A stretch of DNA of 22,876 nt from positions 55,866 through 78,741 of the forward strand of contig MPNW01000737.1 in NCBI GenBank assembly GCA_011800805.1, in the 5' to 3' direction. A program made the position numbers and the translations under genes. This stretch comes from Hirudo medicinalis. Taxonomy: Eukaryota; Annelida; Clitellata; Hirudinida; Hirudinidae. Under the pieces are notes generated by a model. The model saw only the letters and a program-made list of their open reading frames with translations. It did not search any database and was not told the origin of the DNA. Of the stretch, positions 9,578-19,550 are shown piece by piece (within the stretch, counting starts at the first letter, position 1; the number at the start of each line of letters is the position of its first letter).

Positions 9578-12500
9578 ATGACGTTAGCTCTAGAGCCGCC
9601 TGTCGAGTCGTTATCGAGCGAGAAATTGGTTTCAAAACAAAGAGAAGAACATTCCTGGAATCCTGGAATGCGATCAAAGCGTGAGGGTTTATGAGGTGGT
9701 GACAGAACTCAGGTTGAGACCACCGATGAACCAGCAACTCATCACAATTAAATTCGCGACTTCGAAATTAGAAATGCTCGCCAACAGACTCTGGAAAAGC
9801 GGAGAGCCGCACGACCTAGATTATGTTTACGGAAGGATATGGTTACATAGCCTGGAGCTGGCACATTATTTTGGCAGCGCCACTGCCGAAGAGTACTTGC
9901 GAGGATTGGTTGGCCACTGCGTTGCTTTTTGCAGAGCTATTTATAATTATAATAACACCTTTCACTTGGCAGAATCTCAAGTATCAGCCAAAGCCAGGAC
10001 TTTCGGTTCCTCTCAGAGTGTCCGTCGTCATCTCTGATGGATGCGAAGCTGATGAACTGATGGAAAGAAATGGAGAGAACCAAGATAGACTTCAATCTTC
10101 AAAGAATTTCACCAGCAAAACAAGTAACGAGTATGACCATTTTTAACTTAGTATTCTATATAATAGACCTTTATTTTAAAAAGAAAAGTAATGCAATTTC
10201 AGAGATAATGAACAAATTCTTCCTTCGAAATATTCAGCAACGAGCAACAATGCCGTTGTTCGATGTCAAACGGATGGCGGAAAAGATGAAGCGGCTGTGA
10301 ACGACATGAAGCTGAAGTTTTCTAAACCCGGTTCTCTCAGAGGAGATAGAATCATGTCTCTCATTAAGGTTGCACGATTTTAAATGAAAAATAGAGAAGA
10401 ATTCAATAAAATTAAACAGATCCAATTAAATAGTACGTTTAAGATTTGTTTTGTGATAAAATCTGACGCTTGTGAAGCCGCACAAATGAACTAAGACCAT
10501 TTGTTATTATTAATGTGCTATTTTAATGACAATACAAATTTTATTCTTAATGTAAATTCATTTCAAAGATTCAATTATTTAACGGATGGTTAAGTGACAA
10601 TAAAGTTAGCAAATGATTAAGTTTTCAATAATAAGTCTGCGATATCAGGGGAAATCCAAAAGCTTAGCGCCGGGAACTAATTTGCACCCACATCCTTCAA
10701 ACAAATGCTTTGAGTCGCCGCGAAATTTTTATCCCAATTAACGATTGTTAATTACAATTTACCGAGAATTACTCAGAATAAGGTAGTGGATTAATTCATC
10801 AGAAAAATAAAAGCATTAACTGTAAAAATCATGCATACTTGCAACACATTCTGCTTAGGTACCTCTCGATCGGTTTGCTCACGACAAGAACCTTTTAACC
10901 CTCTACCAGTCCATTCAGAGTGACCAGGTTCGGTTGTTGTGGCTGGATACATCAGAAGACGATAAAACCCTTCCGGGTCTTCCACCACTTCGTTCTCCAG
11001 CCCTCTTCTACGTTCCACCGCTCGAGGAAAACCTCAGAAGTTTCCCAGGTCCTTTAAGAAGGCAGAGAATGAAGCGGTGGAGAGTTTACAGAAGTTCCTC
11101 ACATTCCAGGAGTAATTACATAGAGAAGGCAAAAAAACGATTGCTTCAGGTTTAAACTTTTTTTACGTTAATAGGGGACGTATCAGTTGTATTTCGTAAC
11201 TTGAATAAGAAAAAATAATTACATTTTAACCAAGGAAGACGGAGATGAAAATTTTTTTCCAAAAGATCGCTGAGATAACTAAAATGAAATATTTGTTTAA
11301 ATTTGAAAATGAATAATTCAATCCAATTATTACGTTGAAGCAACGAAACCACTCTCTGGCGAGGTGGCTGAGAGAGAATTCAGTTCACCGCGTGTCGAGT
11401 ACAAACCACCTTTTAAACCCCGATCAGCATCACAACACCAGCAACAAGAATCCGTCCAACCACTCCATTGTCTTTAGAAACAAATCCGCAACCGCAGAAG
11501 AACTGAGGCAGAAATTAGCGTCCGATTTGAATCTCAACAGGAATTCATCCACACCAGTTCTACAGATTGGAGGATCGAAAATGGTCTGCCTCAGAGGGTC
11601 CAAGGACAGGATCAAATCCTCGCTGTCTGATGCTCACCTCAGCAAGTCTGCATACGATTGATACTTTATGTGATTGGCAAATAATATCTAGAGAGAAGTA
11701 AATTATGCGAATAATTGTTATAAAAATTGTTTTAAAACAATCATATTATTATAATTTTTCATTTTTATCATTTAGAACAGAGAATCTCAACAACCATTAT
11801 AATTAATATTTGTAATGTTATGAATAAAAGCAACGATTGAAAAGTTAAATTGACAGTTTCATAATTAAAAAATATAGTTCTTCAACTGCACGGATCACAA
11901 TGACATTATTTCTATTTTATTATCAAATTATTTTAATCAAAAAGGAAGTATATTGTGACAACAATGGAGACAGTTCTTCATGAAACAATAAATCAGAAAT
12001 GGAATTTTAGAAGAGGAATTCTATTTTTTGAAATTCATTTGGTTTAAAAAACAAGGGACTTATCCTTAGTACCAAGAGGATTTATAATAATGAAATTTGG
12101 TCGGACGATAAATTTTGAGCCGTGCTAAGACATTCCAATCCATCTTGTTTTTAATTTCATTATTCACGGGGTCCTCATTTCTAAAAATATTTAAAAAAAT
12201 TGTTTCTATTTCATTGCTTCAATGGCTTATTACTATTCACGTATTGCTAAAAATGTTACTGTAACATCTCCATATTGGTTATAGAATCTCTTGCGTGTTC
12301 ATAAAGGAAGCATGTAAGTTTTGTGCACGATTGAGAGTAAAGTGCGTATTAATAAATCACTTCAAAAGACATTCTTAGAAGCACCTAGAGAACATTCAAT
12401 TTGAAATGGTTTTCAGCAGAACCATGCAATGAATTTATCTGCACATTTTCGAATTATAACGAATTATTGTTGCATATATAGGCATGTTTTTTGAAAAATT

Positions 12501-13438
12501 TCATTATTATTCCGTGGAATTCATTGTTTTAAGTAAAAGTGAGCATAATTTTAAGCGCGAATATTAATAAATAACCTTTTAATTAAACTCTTTCACAGGG
12601 TGTCAGATATAAAATCCGCTGGTAACAATGAAACGATCGTAGCAGAGGTTTGTGATTATTTTCAATTTCTTCCCAGAAAGTTTTTGACTCGAACAAATTT
12701 TTTAAGCCAATCGACGCTGCTAAGGAGAGGAAAGAATCTGCATCACACCTCGAACATCAAACAGTGAGGCAGGATTCCAGCAAAACGAACGCATCTTCAC
12801 GACTCTCCACGCCTGCCAGTGTCCCTAACTTCAGCTCCAATTACTTTGCCCCGAAAGTGCAGCCCATGCCCTACTTTCTTTTCTACCCCACTAAACCTCA
12901 ACCGGTGGTCCTTCAAACTTCTCCGTGGATTGTTCGTACGCCCGGAAGACCCATGCTTGCCCGTATGATGCCGACCCAAGTTCTCCTCCCCGGATTCAGG
13001 CCCCTTTCCGTTTCTAGACCTGCGGTCGTGCGAATGCAACAATGCAGCTCGAAATGTTCTCCACCAAGTATGCCCTACCCTGCAGTCGGAAAAATTACCG
13101 TTGATTCCACCACGCAGGCCTTCCACATGACTAGGTTTCAAATCCCGTTGAAACATCAGAACGGCTGTTTTACAAATCAGACACCACCGTCGAGAATAAT
13201 CTCTTTGAAAGCTGATCAAGGAACTCAAACAGAGGTAGGCGAGGACAGCTTGCAACAGAAGGCTGCCTCTCAGAAAATTCAAAAACTCTCAGACTTAAAG
13301 GTTTCTCTTGTCCATTTTCCTTCTCAACCAATCCACGCCAACCTCGGCTTCCCCGTAGGGATGCCGCACTTCAGGAATTTCGGAATGAATTGTTTTCCGT
13401 TCGTCCAATTGACTCACCTCAGCAACAATGCCGTTTGA
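9578..13438 (+). CDS. Unrecognised multi-exon gene, long form about 656 residues
   Basis: My model is 9578-9680, 9772-9908, 9973-10130, 10203-10368, 10859-11149, 11341-11645, 12599-12647 and 12677-13438. All phases agree and the sum is divisible by three. The start MTLALEPPVESLSSEKLVSK has a good context (CAAACATGA) and ends at a strong GTGAGG donor. The middle is basic (RRQRMKRWRVYRSSSHSR). The last exon is Pro/Ser-rich with hydrophobic patches (PMPYFLFYPTKPQP) and has DQGTQTEVG, with TQT at 586-588, the consensus core that binds dynein light chain LC8. Weak points: the intron 12648-12676 is only 29 bp, the intron 9909-9972 has a poor donor, and the donor at 11646 is GTCTGC. AATAAA at 13791 fits the end. 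No family is recognised. A cytoskeletal adaptor would be a guess from the TQT motif. Confidence 0.55.
11341..11661 (+). CDS. Alternative terminal exon of the unrecognised gene
   Basis: If the weak donor at 11646 is not used, exon 6 reads on for five more codons to TGA (11659-11661). AATAAA follows at 11823-11828, 162 bases later. This gives a shorter protein of about 391 residues lacking the TQT-containing Pro/Ser-rich tail. It has good coding character (QRNHSLARWLRENSVHRV at its start) and joins in phase 0 to the exon ending at 11149. Both ends are plausible, so alternative polyadenylation is possible. Confidence 0.5.
   Translation, partial: QRNHSLARWLRENSVHRVSSTNHLLNPDQHHNTSNKNPSNHSIVFRNKSATAEELRQKLASDLNLNRNSSTPVLQIGGSKMVCLRGSKDRIKSSLSDAHLSKSAYD
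11662..12598 (+). other. Intron or 3' region without a recognisable gene
   Basis: AT-rich, no open frame of note. It contains the poly(A) signal at 11823-11828, and its end has a clear polypyrimidine acceptor (CTCTTTCACAG, ending at 12598). Confidence 0.5.
11823..11828 (+). terminator. Poly(A) signal of the short form
   Basis: AATAAA in a T-rich and A-rich setting, 162 bases after the stop at 11661. Confidence 0.45.
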
Positions 13439-13790
13439 CAGAGAATAACAATAATGTCCATTTGTTTAGTTTAGTATCCGTGTTTTTTATTCAATCATTC
13501 GCTCTGGAATCAATTCCTTCAAGTTGTTAAGTTTTGTAGTTCAAAGTTCAACTTAGTTGCTCTGGGATTTCTTTACGAGTTCCTTAAAGTTTGGAAATTT
13601 CAAATTTAGTTTAAAACCCTTATCTTGTCAAGTAGTATTTTTCAAGTTCTTACGTTCAGTGACTTTCTCTTGACGCCCAACATGCCCCATTGAACCATTG
13701 AACAATTGAACGTCTCATTGAAAATCGCGTTTGGGATTTTTGTAGAAGGAAGTATTTGTACATTTTTTTAGCCGTATTTTCTACGCTCAC

Positions 13791-13796
13791 AATAAA
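13791..13796 (+). terminator. Poly(A) signal of the long form
   Basis: AATAAA, 353 bases after the stop codon at 13438 and just before the hAT-like element. Confidence 0.5.
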
Positions 13797-13866
13797 TCCA
13801 TGAACGCCGTTTGGGTTTCGTTTTCACAGCAAATTTAGCAGCTGTCTCAGGTTGATGAAAACTGAT

Positions 13867-14236
13867 CGTAGGCATAGCCACAGGGGGTGCGGCAAAAGGG
13901 GGACACTCCCCTCCCTACCCCTACCCCTGTAGGGGTACTTTGGTATCAGTTTGCCTCGATATTTTTATAAAACCTTATAATTCATAAATAATAACAAATC
14001 AAATAATTTTTTGATCATGATGTAGCTCCAGTAAATTAGGAAAGCTTCTGACATCAATATTTGTTACAAATTATAAATTTCGATAACTAAATTACAAGTG
14101 TCCATTTGTGTCATTTCTGTAAAATTAATTGCCGCTAATCCACCAGTACTATACTTTATTGTTGTAATATTCATGTACGTATGAAATATTTGCCACCCCT
14201 AACTCGAACGATTTTAAAATCCTGGCTATGCAACTG
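13867..14236. mobile_element. hAT-like non-autonomous transposon (MITE)
   Basis: A 370-bp segment flanked on both sides by the same 8 bases, AAACTGAT (13859-13866 and 14237-14244), as expected for hAT target duplications. The ends share inverted GCATAGCCA at the same distance of five bases from the duplication (13872-13880, and its complement TGGCTATGC at 14223-14231). The termini read CGTAGGCATAGCCA and CAGTTGCATAGCCA, resembling the widespread hAT-type end CAGTGGCGTAGCCAGG (recalled family pattern). Inside are a C/G-rich segment with a TACCCC..GGGGTA hairpin (about 13916-13937) and no coding capacity. Confidence 0.65.
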
Positions 14237-14744
14237 AAACTGATGACACCAAAAAATAGCAAAAAAAAAACAAACAAAACTGAATAACTGAGGCTCTGGT
14301 TGTGATGGGCTGTAATTTGTAGAGTTTTAGTTTTGTCCATTAACCACGTGGACTTACAAAGAAATAACGTTAACCAACTGACTTATGAGAATAAGTCACT
14401 TCCTAATCCCATTCGTGCGTTCCCTCATCGTCAATGAGGACGGTACAAATGTTTTAGTTCTTAATTTTTTAGCAGGTCTGCGGCAACCATATTTATTATT
14501 TGATATAAGTGAATCAAATATGTTAGCGCATAGTTTTAAATATTTGCTACTAAACTTTATTACCATTAAAGGAAGAAATACAGTAAGTAACATTTCTTTT
14601 TGCAATCTTTAAATTCTCTACTTATTTTAACCTGTTGTAGGCTTTTTTCTTAAGTTTTCCTGACTTTATTAAAAACTGTTTGAAAGTTTTAAAATCACTT
14701 CGACTTGCAACGCAGATCCACGTCTTCTTCGGTGAGCGCGCACG
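14237..14744. other. Intergenic, upstream of aminopeptidase N
   Basis: No gene is recognised. The open frames here are AT-rich and lack coding character on both strands. Confidence 0.5.
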
Positions 14745-14753
14745 TATAAAAAG
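14745..14753 (+). promoter_or_regulatory. TATA box of the aminopeptidase N gene
   Basis: TATAAAAAG in a GC-richer setting (GCGCGCACG just before), 96 bases before the start codon. No TCAGT initiator is found at the expected place (about 14775). A perfect 17-base palindrome (14782-14798) lies in the probable 5' UTR. Confidence 0.6.
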
Positions 14754-14800
14754 GCGTTTGCGAAGTTCCGTGGAGAACTGTTGATCATCAGATGATCATC

Positions 14801-14831
14801 AGATCATCATCATCATCATCATCATCATCAT
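14801..14831. repeat. (ATC)n microsatellite in the 5' UTR
   Basis: About ten ATC triplets ending 10 bases before the aminopeptidase start codon. The triplet phase makes no upstream ATG on the sense strand. Confidence 0.9.
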
Positions 14832-14840
14832 TTAATCACG

Positions 14841-15496
14841 ATGGCGGGAAGAGTGGATGGGTTGAAAGTTGCCGATAAAGATGAGGAATATTCAGAAACG
14901 AAACACAATTTTTGCTTCGAAAGAAGAGGTCTCATGTCATTGCTGTTTATTTTTATCCTCGTTTGTACAAGTCTCCTTGTTGCTCTGATTTTCACGCTCC
15001 AGAAAAGATCCGAAGAGTGTCAACGGAGCTCCAATGGTTCGACTTTCCAAAAAACACTTCGACAGGACGACAGCATCCAGGACGCCCAAGAACAACCAAA
15101 TTCCAATTCTTCTTGGCCTCATCTGAGACTCCCTCGCAACGTCTTACCGACGAAGTACAATCTGAAGCTTTCGTTAGATCCTAACAATTCGACATTCACT
15201 GGATCTGTGCACATAAAAGTAACAATTAAGGAGACCACCAACGAAGTGGTTGTTCACGCGGCAGATCTCAACATCGCTGACGAGCACATACAAATCGTCG
15301 ATCCAAAAGGAGACCTGGTAACGATAAGTGACGTATCTACTGACGTCATCTACGAAACTTACATCCTTCACACGAAACAAGAACTCGTCCAAGGAGAGGA
15401 TTATGACCTCATATTTGGCGAGTTCGAGGGATCCATCAGGAGTGACATGAGGGCTCTTTACAGGAGCAGTTACAAGACAACCAACGGTACCGTCAG
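14841..15496 (+). CDS. Aminopeptidase N (M1 family), first coding exon
   Basis: The first exon encodes about 218 residues and ends at AG|GTGAAT in phase 2. Residues 1-31 are a short cytosolic tail. About 32-53 (LMSLLFIFILVCTSLLVALI) is a signal anchor, so the protein is type II with its catalytic part outside the cell. Then comes a Ser/Asn-rich stalk with NxS/T sites. LRLPRNVLPTKYNLKLSLDP opens the N-terminal beta domain of M1 zinc peptidases, and ALYRSSYKTTNGTVR matches the conserved GFYRS.Y...G..R block that normally precedes WLA.TQF. The HEXXH zinc site, Gly-xMEN motif and C-terminal parts are expected in later exons. None is recognisable in the following 7.4 kb, so they lie outside the window or the copy is truncated. 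Orthology cannot be settled from this exon. Confidence 0.9.
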
Positions 15497-15728
15497 GTGA
15501 ATATCATTACAATTTTGAATCATTTTGACAATTTATTTTTATTTTTTAGATTTCAATTTTTAACATTTGAATTAATTAATTTAATTTGAATTTATTTAAA
15601 TCGATTTGTTGTTATTTTAAGATGAATTACACAGTAATTAGAACGACAATATTTGACAATGACTTATTGAATGTTTGCATTCAATTAGCTTTATTATTAT
15701 AACAAATATAATATTTGAGCATAACAAA

Positions 15729-15729
<1 letters not shown>

Positions 15730-15762
<33 letters not shown>

Positions 15763-15763
15763 T
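15730..15763. repeat. (TTA)n microsatellite
   Basis: Eleven TTA units. Confidence 0.9.
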
Positions 15764-16323
15764 TGTTAATACGTCAATATTAACGATTACTTTTCAATGC
15801 CTAAATGAATTAACGTTAAATTTTGTTCAAAAATTCAAATTTAAAACTGTTTAACTCTTGAATTAATGAACTCCTGGCATTAAAATCAGCAAACTCGTCA
15901 TCATCGTCGTGGTCATCTTCATCCATCATTATCCGTCATTATCATTTGGTTGATGTGAGATTTACTGATTACTGATGAATATTTAAATACAAATATATTT
16001 GTATATATTAATAAGATTTACATCGTGTCTGTGATGAGAAGATGAAGATGAAAGAAATCGCGAAGGACCAGATTAGTGGTGTAATAAATTATACTTGCAT
16101 TACTAATTATTCATAAATACTTATATTAATAATTATTTATGACACCGCAATAATTATATGTTGTCTTAATTATAATTACTGTCATTATAAAAACAAAAAT
16201 AATATCATTCACGAATTTGGCAAGAATAACCATGAATACCAATGAATAACATTACACGTGATGCTATGATTGAACAAGAGTGAATAATCACTTTTCAGAA
16301 TCAAACTCATTTTCTGAGAATCA

Positions 16324-16425
16324 TCGCATAAAGTTTATGAATCAAGGAATGTTTATGAATAAATGAATGTTTATGAATAAATTAATATTTATAAATAAAT
16401 TAATGCCGAAGAATAAATGAGTATT
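16324..16425. repeat. Degenerate ATGAATAAAT minisatellite
   Basis: Repeated GTTTATGAATAAAT and TTTATAAATAAATTAAT variants, an imperfect short-period repeat. Confidence 0.6.
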
Positions 16426-16749
16426 TACACACACAAAACATGTAGGCGTTTAAAAATTACAATCGATGATCGGGCGAATGTCAGCAGGATTTTTTTGGAA
16501 ATTTTTCTCTTGTTCTCAGTTTTTTGTTTCAGTAATAATTTTAAGCATTAATTTTACAATTAAACAGTTATTAAACAGTTACGACATCAATTAATGATTT
16601 TTGATGTTTATTCCTTAATTATTTTTCTTTAATTTATTTTTAATTATCGCTTACATTTTTCAGGGGATCAGATGATTTTTCATTCATTGCATGAAAAAAG
16701 ATTCCAATACTTCAAAATACTTGAAATGTAGTCGAATCGTGATGAATGA

Positions 16750-16911
16750 CAATTTGTTACTTCAACTGGTTGATCACGAACAATCAACAATTTGTTACTT
16801 CAACTGGTTGATCACGAACAATCAACAATTTGTTACTTCAACTGGTTGATCACGAACAATCAACAATTTGTTACTTCAACTGGTTGATCACGAACAATCA
16901 ACAATTCAACA
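16750..16911. repeat. 38-bp tandem repeat, four perfect copies
   Basis: Units start at 16750, 16788, 16826 and 16864, with a partial fifth. The unit runs from CAATTTGTTACTTCAACTGG to TTGATCACGAACAATCAA and contains a short inverted repeat, TTGAT-N8-ATCAA. The copies appear identical, so the expansion is recent or homogenised. Confidence 0.95.
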
Positions 16912-16959
16912 GTCGATACAATCGATACGATTGTAATATTACACATTACTAGGTTATGA

Positions 16960-17135
16960 TTATTATAATAATAATAATATTATGTAATATATAATAATAA
17001 TAATATTATATATAATAATATTATATAGTAACAATATATATATATTATTATTTATATATATATATTATTATATATATTATATTATATATATATATATTGT
17101 TATATATATTATATTATATATATATATTGTTATTT
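16960..17135. repeat. TA/TAA-rich low-complexity block
   Basis: Alternating TAATAATA, ATATTATA and (TA)n runs, strongly self-complementary. Confidence 0.85.
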
Positions 17136-17268
17136 GTATATAAATTGACCTTTGTTAAATCAAATGAAACTACGAACGAATGACAATGAATAATCTAACT
17201 TAACCATCGAAATTACTTGTTCCGTGGAGCGTTTGTTTGATAAATGATATGTTTTTAATATTTTGGAA

Positions 17269-17338
17269 ACATTAATTGAATTAATTAAACATTAATTGAA
17301 TTAATTAAACATTAATTGAATTAATTAAAAATTAATTA
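17269..17338. repeat. 20-bp tandem repeat, about three copies
   Basis: The unit ATTAATTGAATTAATTAAAC is repeated three times plus a partial; each unit holds AATTAATT-type palindromes. Confidence 0.9.
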
Positions 17339-17637
17339 AAACAAGCTAAACAAAGGACACTCAAAACAAACAGGATGTTTGTGAGTTTGTGAGTGAGCCA
17401 TTCGCTGGAGTTGCAAGTAATTTGAGTGAATTTAAACCCCCCTCAAGCATTAGATTGCTACCTCATCCGATAAGAAGGCTGTAAAGTCAACAGATGTGGA
17501 CAATTAGGAAAAACAATTAGTCCTCTTTGAACATTTCTCGGACCGTTGTTGAGCATTCAAAGATGTACGATTGCAACGAACACAAAATGCTGAATAAATA
17601 AAGTTGTAACAATAATAATTTCAATATATCGATAAAA

Positions 17638-18035
17638 GATCGATGGCAATTGCAGAGTCTGTGCAAGGCCCAAGAAACCGTAACGTGCCACATAATGATA
17701 TGAACACACACCCCGAAGTGTGGTAAATATAAACGAGAATACCATCTTGTGGGACTCAATAATCACGGACAGAAAAATCTCAGCCAACAGACCTGACGTT
17801 GTCATCTAATTGATGTTTCCGTCCCTGACGATAAAAACATCGCGCTTAAAGAAGCTGAAAAAATTATCAAGTACAAGGATTTGAAGATCGAAATTAATTA
17901 ATGAGGATTTTGAAAACCAAGGTCGTCCCAAAGGTGGTCGTAGGAGCACTCGGAACGTTGAGAAAAGACTTCACGAAAGGAGTGGAGTTGATACCAGGAC
18001 GTCCTAAGGTTTCGGAGATTCAAATATTCTCCTTA
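17638..18035 (+). mobile_element. Decayed non-LTR retrotransposon, C-terminal end of the RT ORF
   Basis: Four frame-shifted pieces keep the order seen in many animal LINE polyproteins. QSLCKAQETVTCHIM (from 17638) resembles the Cys/His knuckle. NTILWDSIITDRKISANRPD (17738-17797) is followed by LIDVSVPDDKNIALKEAEK then IIKYKDL (17806-17898). VVPKVVVGALGTLRKDF (from 17919) continues to IPGRPKVSEIQ, and a stop lies at 18036. Each piece is broken by a stop or frameshift, so the copy is dead. It is followed at once by an AAT-rich tail (18038-18150), as expected of the microsatellite-like 3' end of some LINEs. The motif order is recalled family knowledge; the clade is not assigned. Confidence 0.8.
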
Positions 18036-18037
18036 TA

Positions 18038-18150
18038 ACAATAATAATAATAATAAAAAGAAAATAACGATGATGATAATAATAATAATAATAATAACGT
18101 CAATAATAATAAAAATAATAATAATAAAAAAAAATAATAATGATAATAAA
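18038..18150. repeat. (AAT)n-rich array
   Basis: AAT/AATAAA triplets directly after the retrotransposon stop codon; it may be the expanded 3' tail of that element. Confidence 0.85.
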
Positions 18151-18323
18151 AATAATGATAAATCATTGAAAATAACAACAAAAGATCAAGAAATGATCTT
18201 CGGTTGAGGACGTGTGGTTGTTCGTCATCGAAGTTTGAAAGCAACAAAGTTGAAGTTGACCGACATTTTAAAGGTAAACACGGCCGTTTCAATTTTAAGC
18301 TGTGAATGTTTTCCAGATAAGAA

Positions 18324-18484
18324 ATGGGCGAAAATAAGGAATTGGATGATGACGATAATGATGGTCTTGATGATGATGGTCTTGGTGATGATGATGATAA
18401 TGATGGTCTTGGTGATGATGATGATGATGATGATGGTCTTGGTGATGATGATGATAGAGAAACGAAAAAGTTGATGATGAGGTA
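18324..18484 (+). CDS. Possible small acidic exon
   Basis: ATG at 18324 in an excellent context (GAAATGG), seven bases after an acceptor-like TTTTCCAG (ends 18316). The frame begins MGENKELDDDDNDGLDDDG and continues with GLGDDDD blocks to RETKKLMMR, stopping at 18482-18484. A good donor, AG|GTAATA, lies at 18480/18481. The frame is written almost entirely by a GAT minisatellite whose GGTCTT inserts are 15, 27 and 30 bases apart, always a multiple of three. It may be a real acidic exon or a chance reading of a repeat. No function is proposed. Confidence 0.2.
18344..18456. repeat. (GAT)n minisatellite with GGTCTT inserts
   Basis: GAT triplets interrupted four times by GGTCTT (18363, 18378, 18405, 18435). 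Confidence 0.9.
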
Positions 18485-18860
18485 ATAACGAAGCTGATTT
18501 AGGTGATTGAAGACTTTGAAAAAAAGCTACGAAAAGTAATTTCGATTAAATTGAACCAAATTGTTTATAATAATAATATTATTACTAATAATCCGAAGTA
18601 TTAGTGATTCTGATTAAGCAAAATTCATGAAATGCATCACAAAAGCTTATCAAAAATCAAGCCTGCCTTCATCATGTTCATCGTTAGGCTCGTCCCACGA
18701 CGTGTTTACTTGGATGAGTGAGAATTATTGGATACTTGTAATTACAAATATCGTTCAAAATTATGGCAACAATTACAACAACAGCATGAATTATGTCTTT
18801 ATTATTTAAACAATAATGATATGTCACAGTCGTATTATTAAATGTCACATTAATATTAGT

Positions 18861-18973
18861 TTATATTATTATTATTATTGTTATTATTATTATTATTATT
18901 ATTGTTGTTGTTATTATTATTATTATTATTATTGTTATTGTTATTATTATTATTATTGTTGTTGTTATTATTA

Positions 18974-19046
<73 letters not shown>

Positions 19047-19098
19047 CATCATCATTATTATTATTATTATTGTTATTATTATTATTTTTATTATTATT
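18861..19098. repeat. Long (TTA)n/(TTG)n microsatellite
   Basis: About 240 bp of TTA triplets with scattered TTG blocks and a TCA block near 19045-19057. Confidence 0.95.
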
Positions 19099-19318
19099 TC
19101 TGTCTGATTATTACCAGAGGTGGAGTTGGAATAAGTTTGTGCTCTGAAATGAAATCTCGTTGTTTCCAGGACGACGTCATTTATAACGCTGAGTGGAAAA
19201 GAATCTCAGGAGTTTTCGCTCTCGTCTGATGATTTATCTTTGTTTTTCTGAATCTAATTTAAAATTATACGCATTCAAATTCTTTTCACGTTTCAGTGTC
19301 ATTTTATTTCGTATTTAT
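19099..19318. other. Short non-repetitive spacer
   Basis: Non-repetitive DNA between two tandem arrays. TTGTTTCCAG (ends 19169) looks like a splice acceptor, but the following 60 bases match no aminopeptidase block. Confidence 0.3.
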
Positions 19319-19470
19319 CAACTTTATTTATTTATTTATCAACTTTATTTATTTATTTATCAACTTTATTTATTTATTTGTCAACTTTATTTATTTATTT
19401 ATCAACTTTATTTATGTATTTGTCAACTTTATTTATTTATTTGTCAACTTTATTTATTTATTTGTCAACT
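19319..19470. repeat. 21-bp tandem repeat, seven copies
   Basis: CAACTTTATTTATTTATTTRT-type units start every 21 bases from 19319 to 19445, with a partial copy at 19466. The period is a multiple of three, so one frame is a repeated YQLYLFI-like peptide; that is a by-product of the repeat. Confidence 0.95.
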
Positions 19471-19550
19471 TTTGAAAATTTGGTTAAGGCCCGTAGGTGT
19501 TGCTGGCAACAAAGTTGAGATTAGATTGGACATCATCATAACCTGATTGC

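Larger units (their letters stand above)
15497..16745 (+). other. AT-rich stretch, probably aminopeptidase intron 1
   Basis: No coding exon is recognised. It includes a TTA microsatellite (15730-15763) and short imperfect repeats of ATGAATAAAT-type (16324-16425). Confidence 0.5.

Noticed and set aside
9594..9771. Alternative first exon of the unrecognised gene, reading without the 9681-9771 intron
   Set aside because: The frame is open from 9594 and looks partly coding, but has no upstream ATG, while the spliced model has an ATG, a strong GTGAGG donor and correct phase.
12797..13282. Minus-strand 161-codon frame
   Set aside because: Antisense to the last exon of the unrecognised gene; open mainly because that exon is codon-biased.
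16750..16911. CRISPR-like or integron-like repeats
   Set aside because: Head-to-tail identical 38-bp units without spacers.
18816..19229. Poly-Tyr, poly-Leu or poly-Ile proteins in the TTA array
   Set aside because: Direct translation of a trinucleotide microsatellite in several frames.
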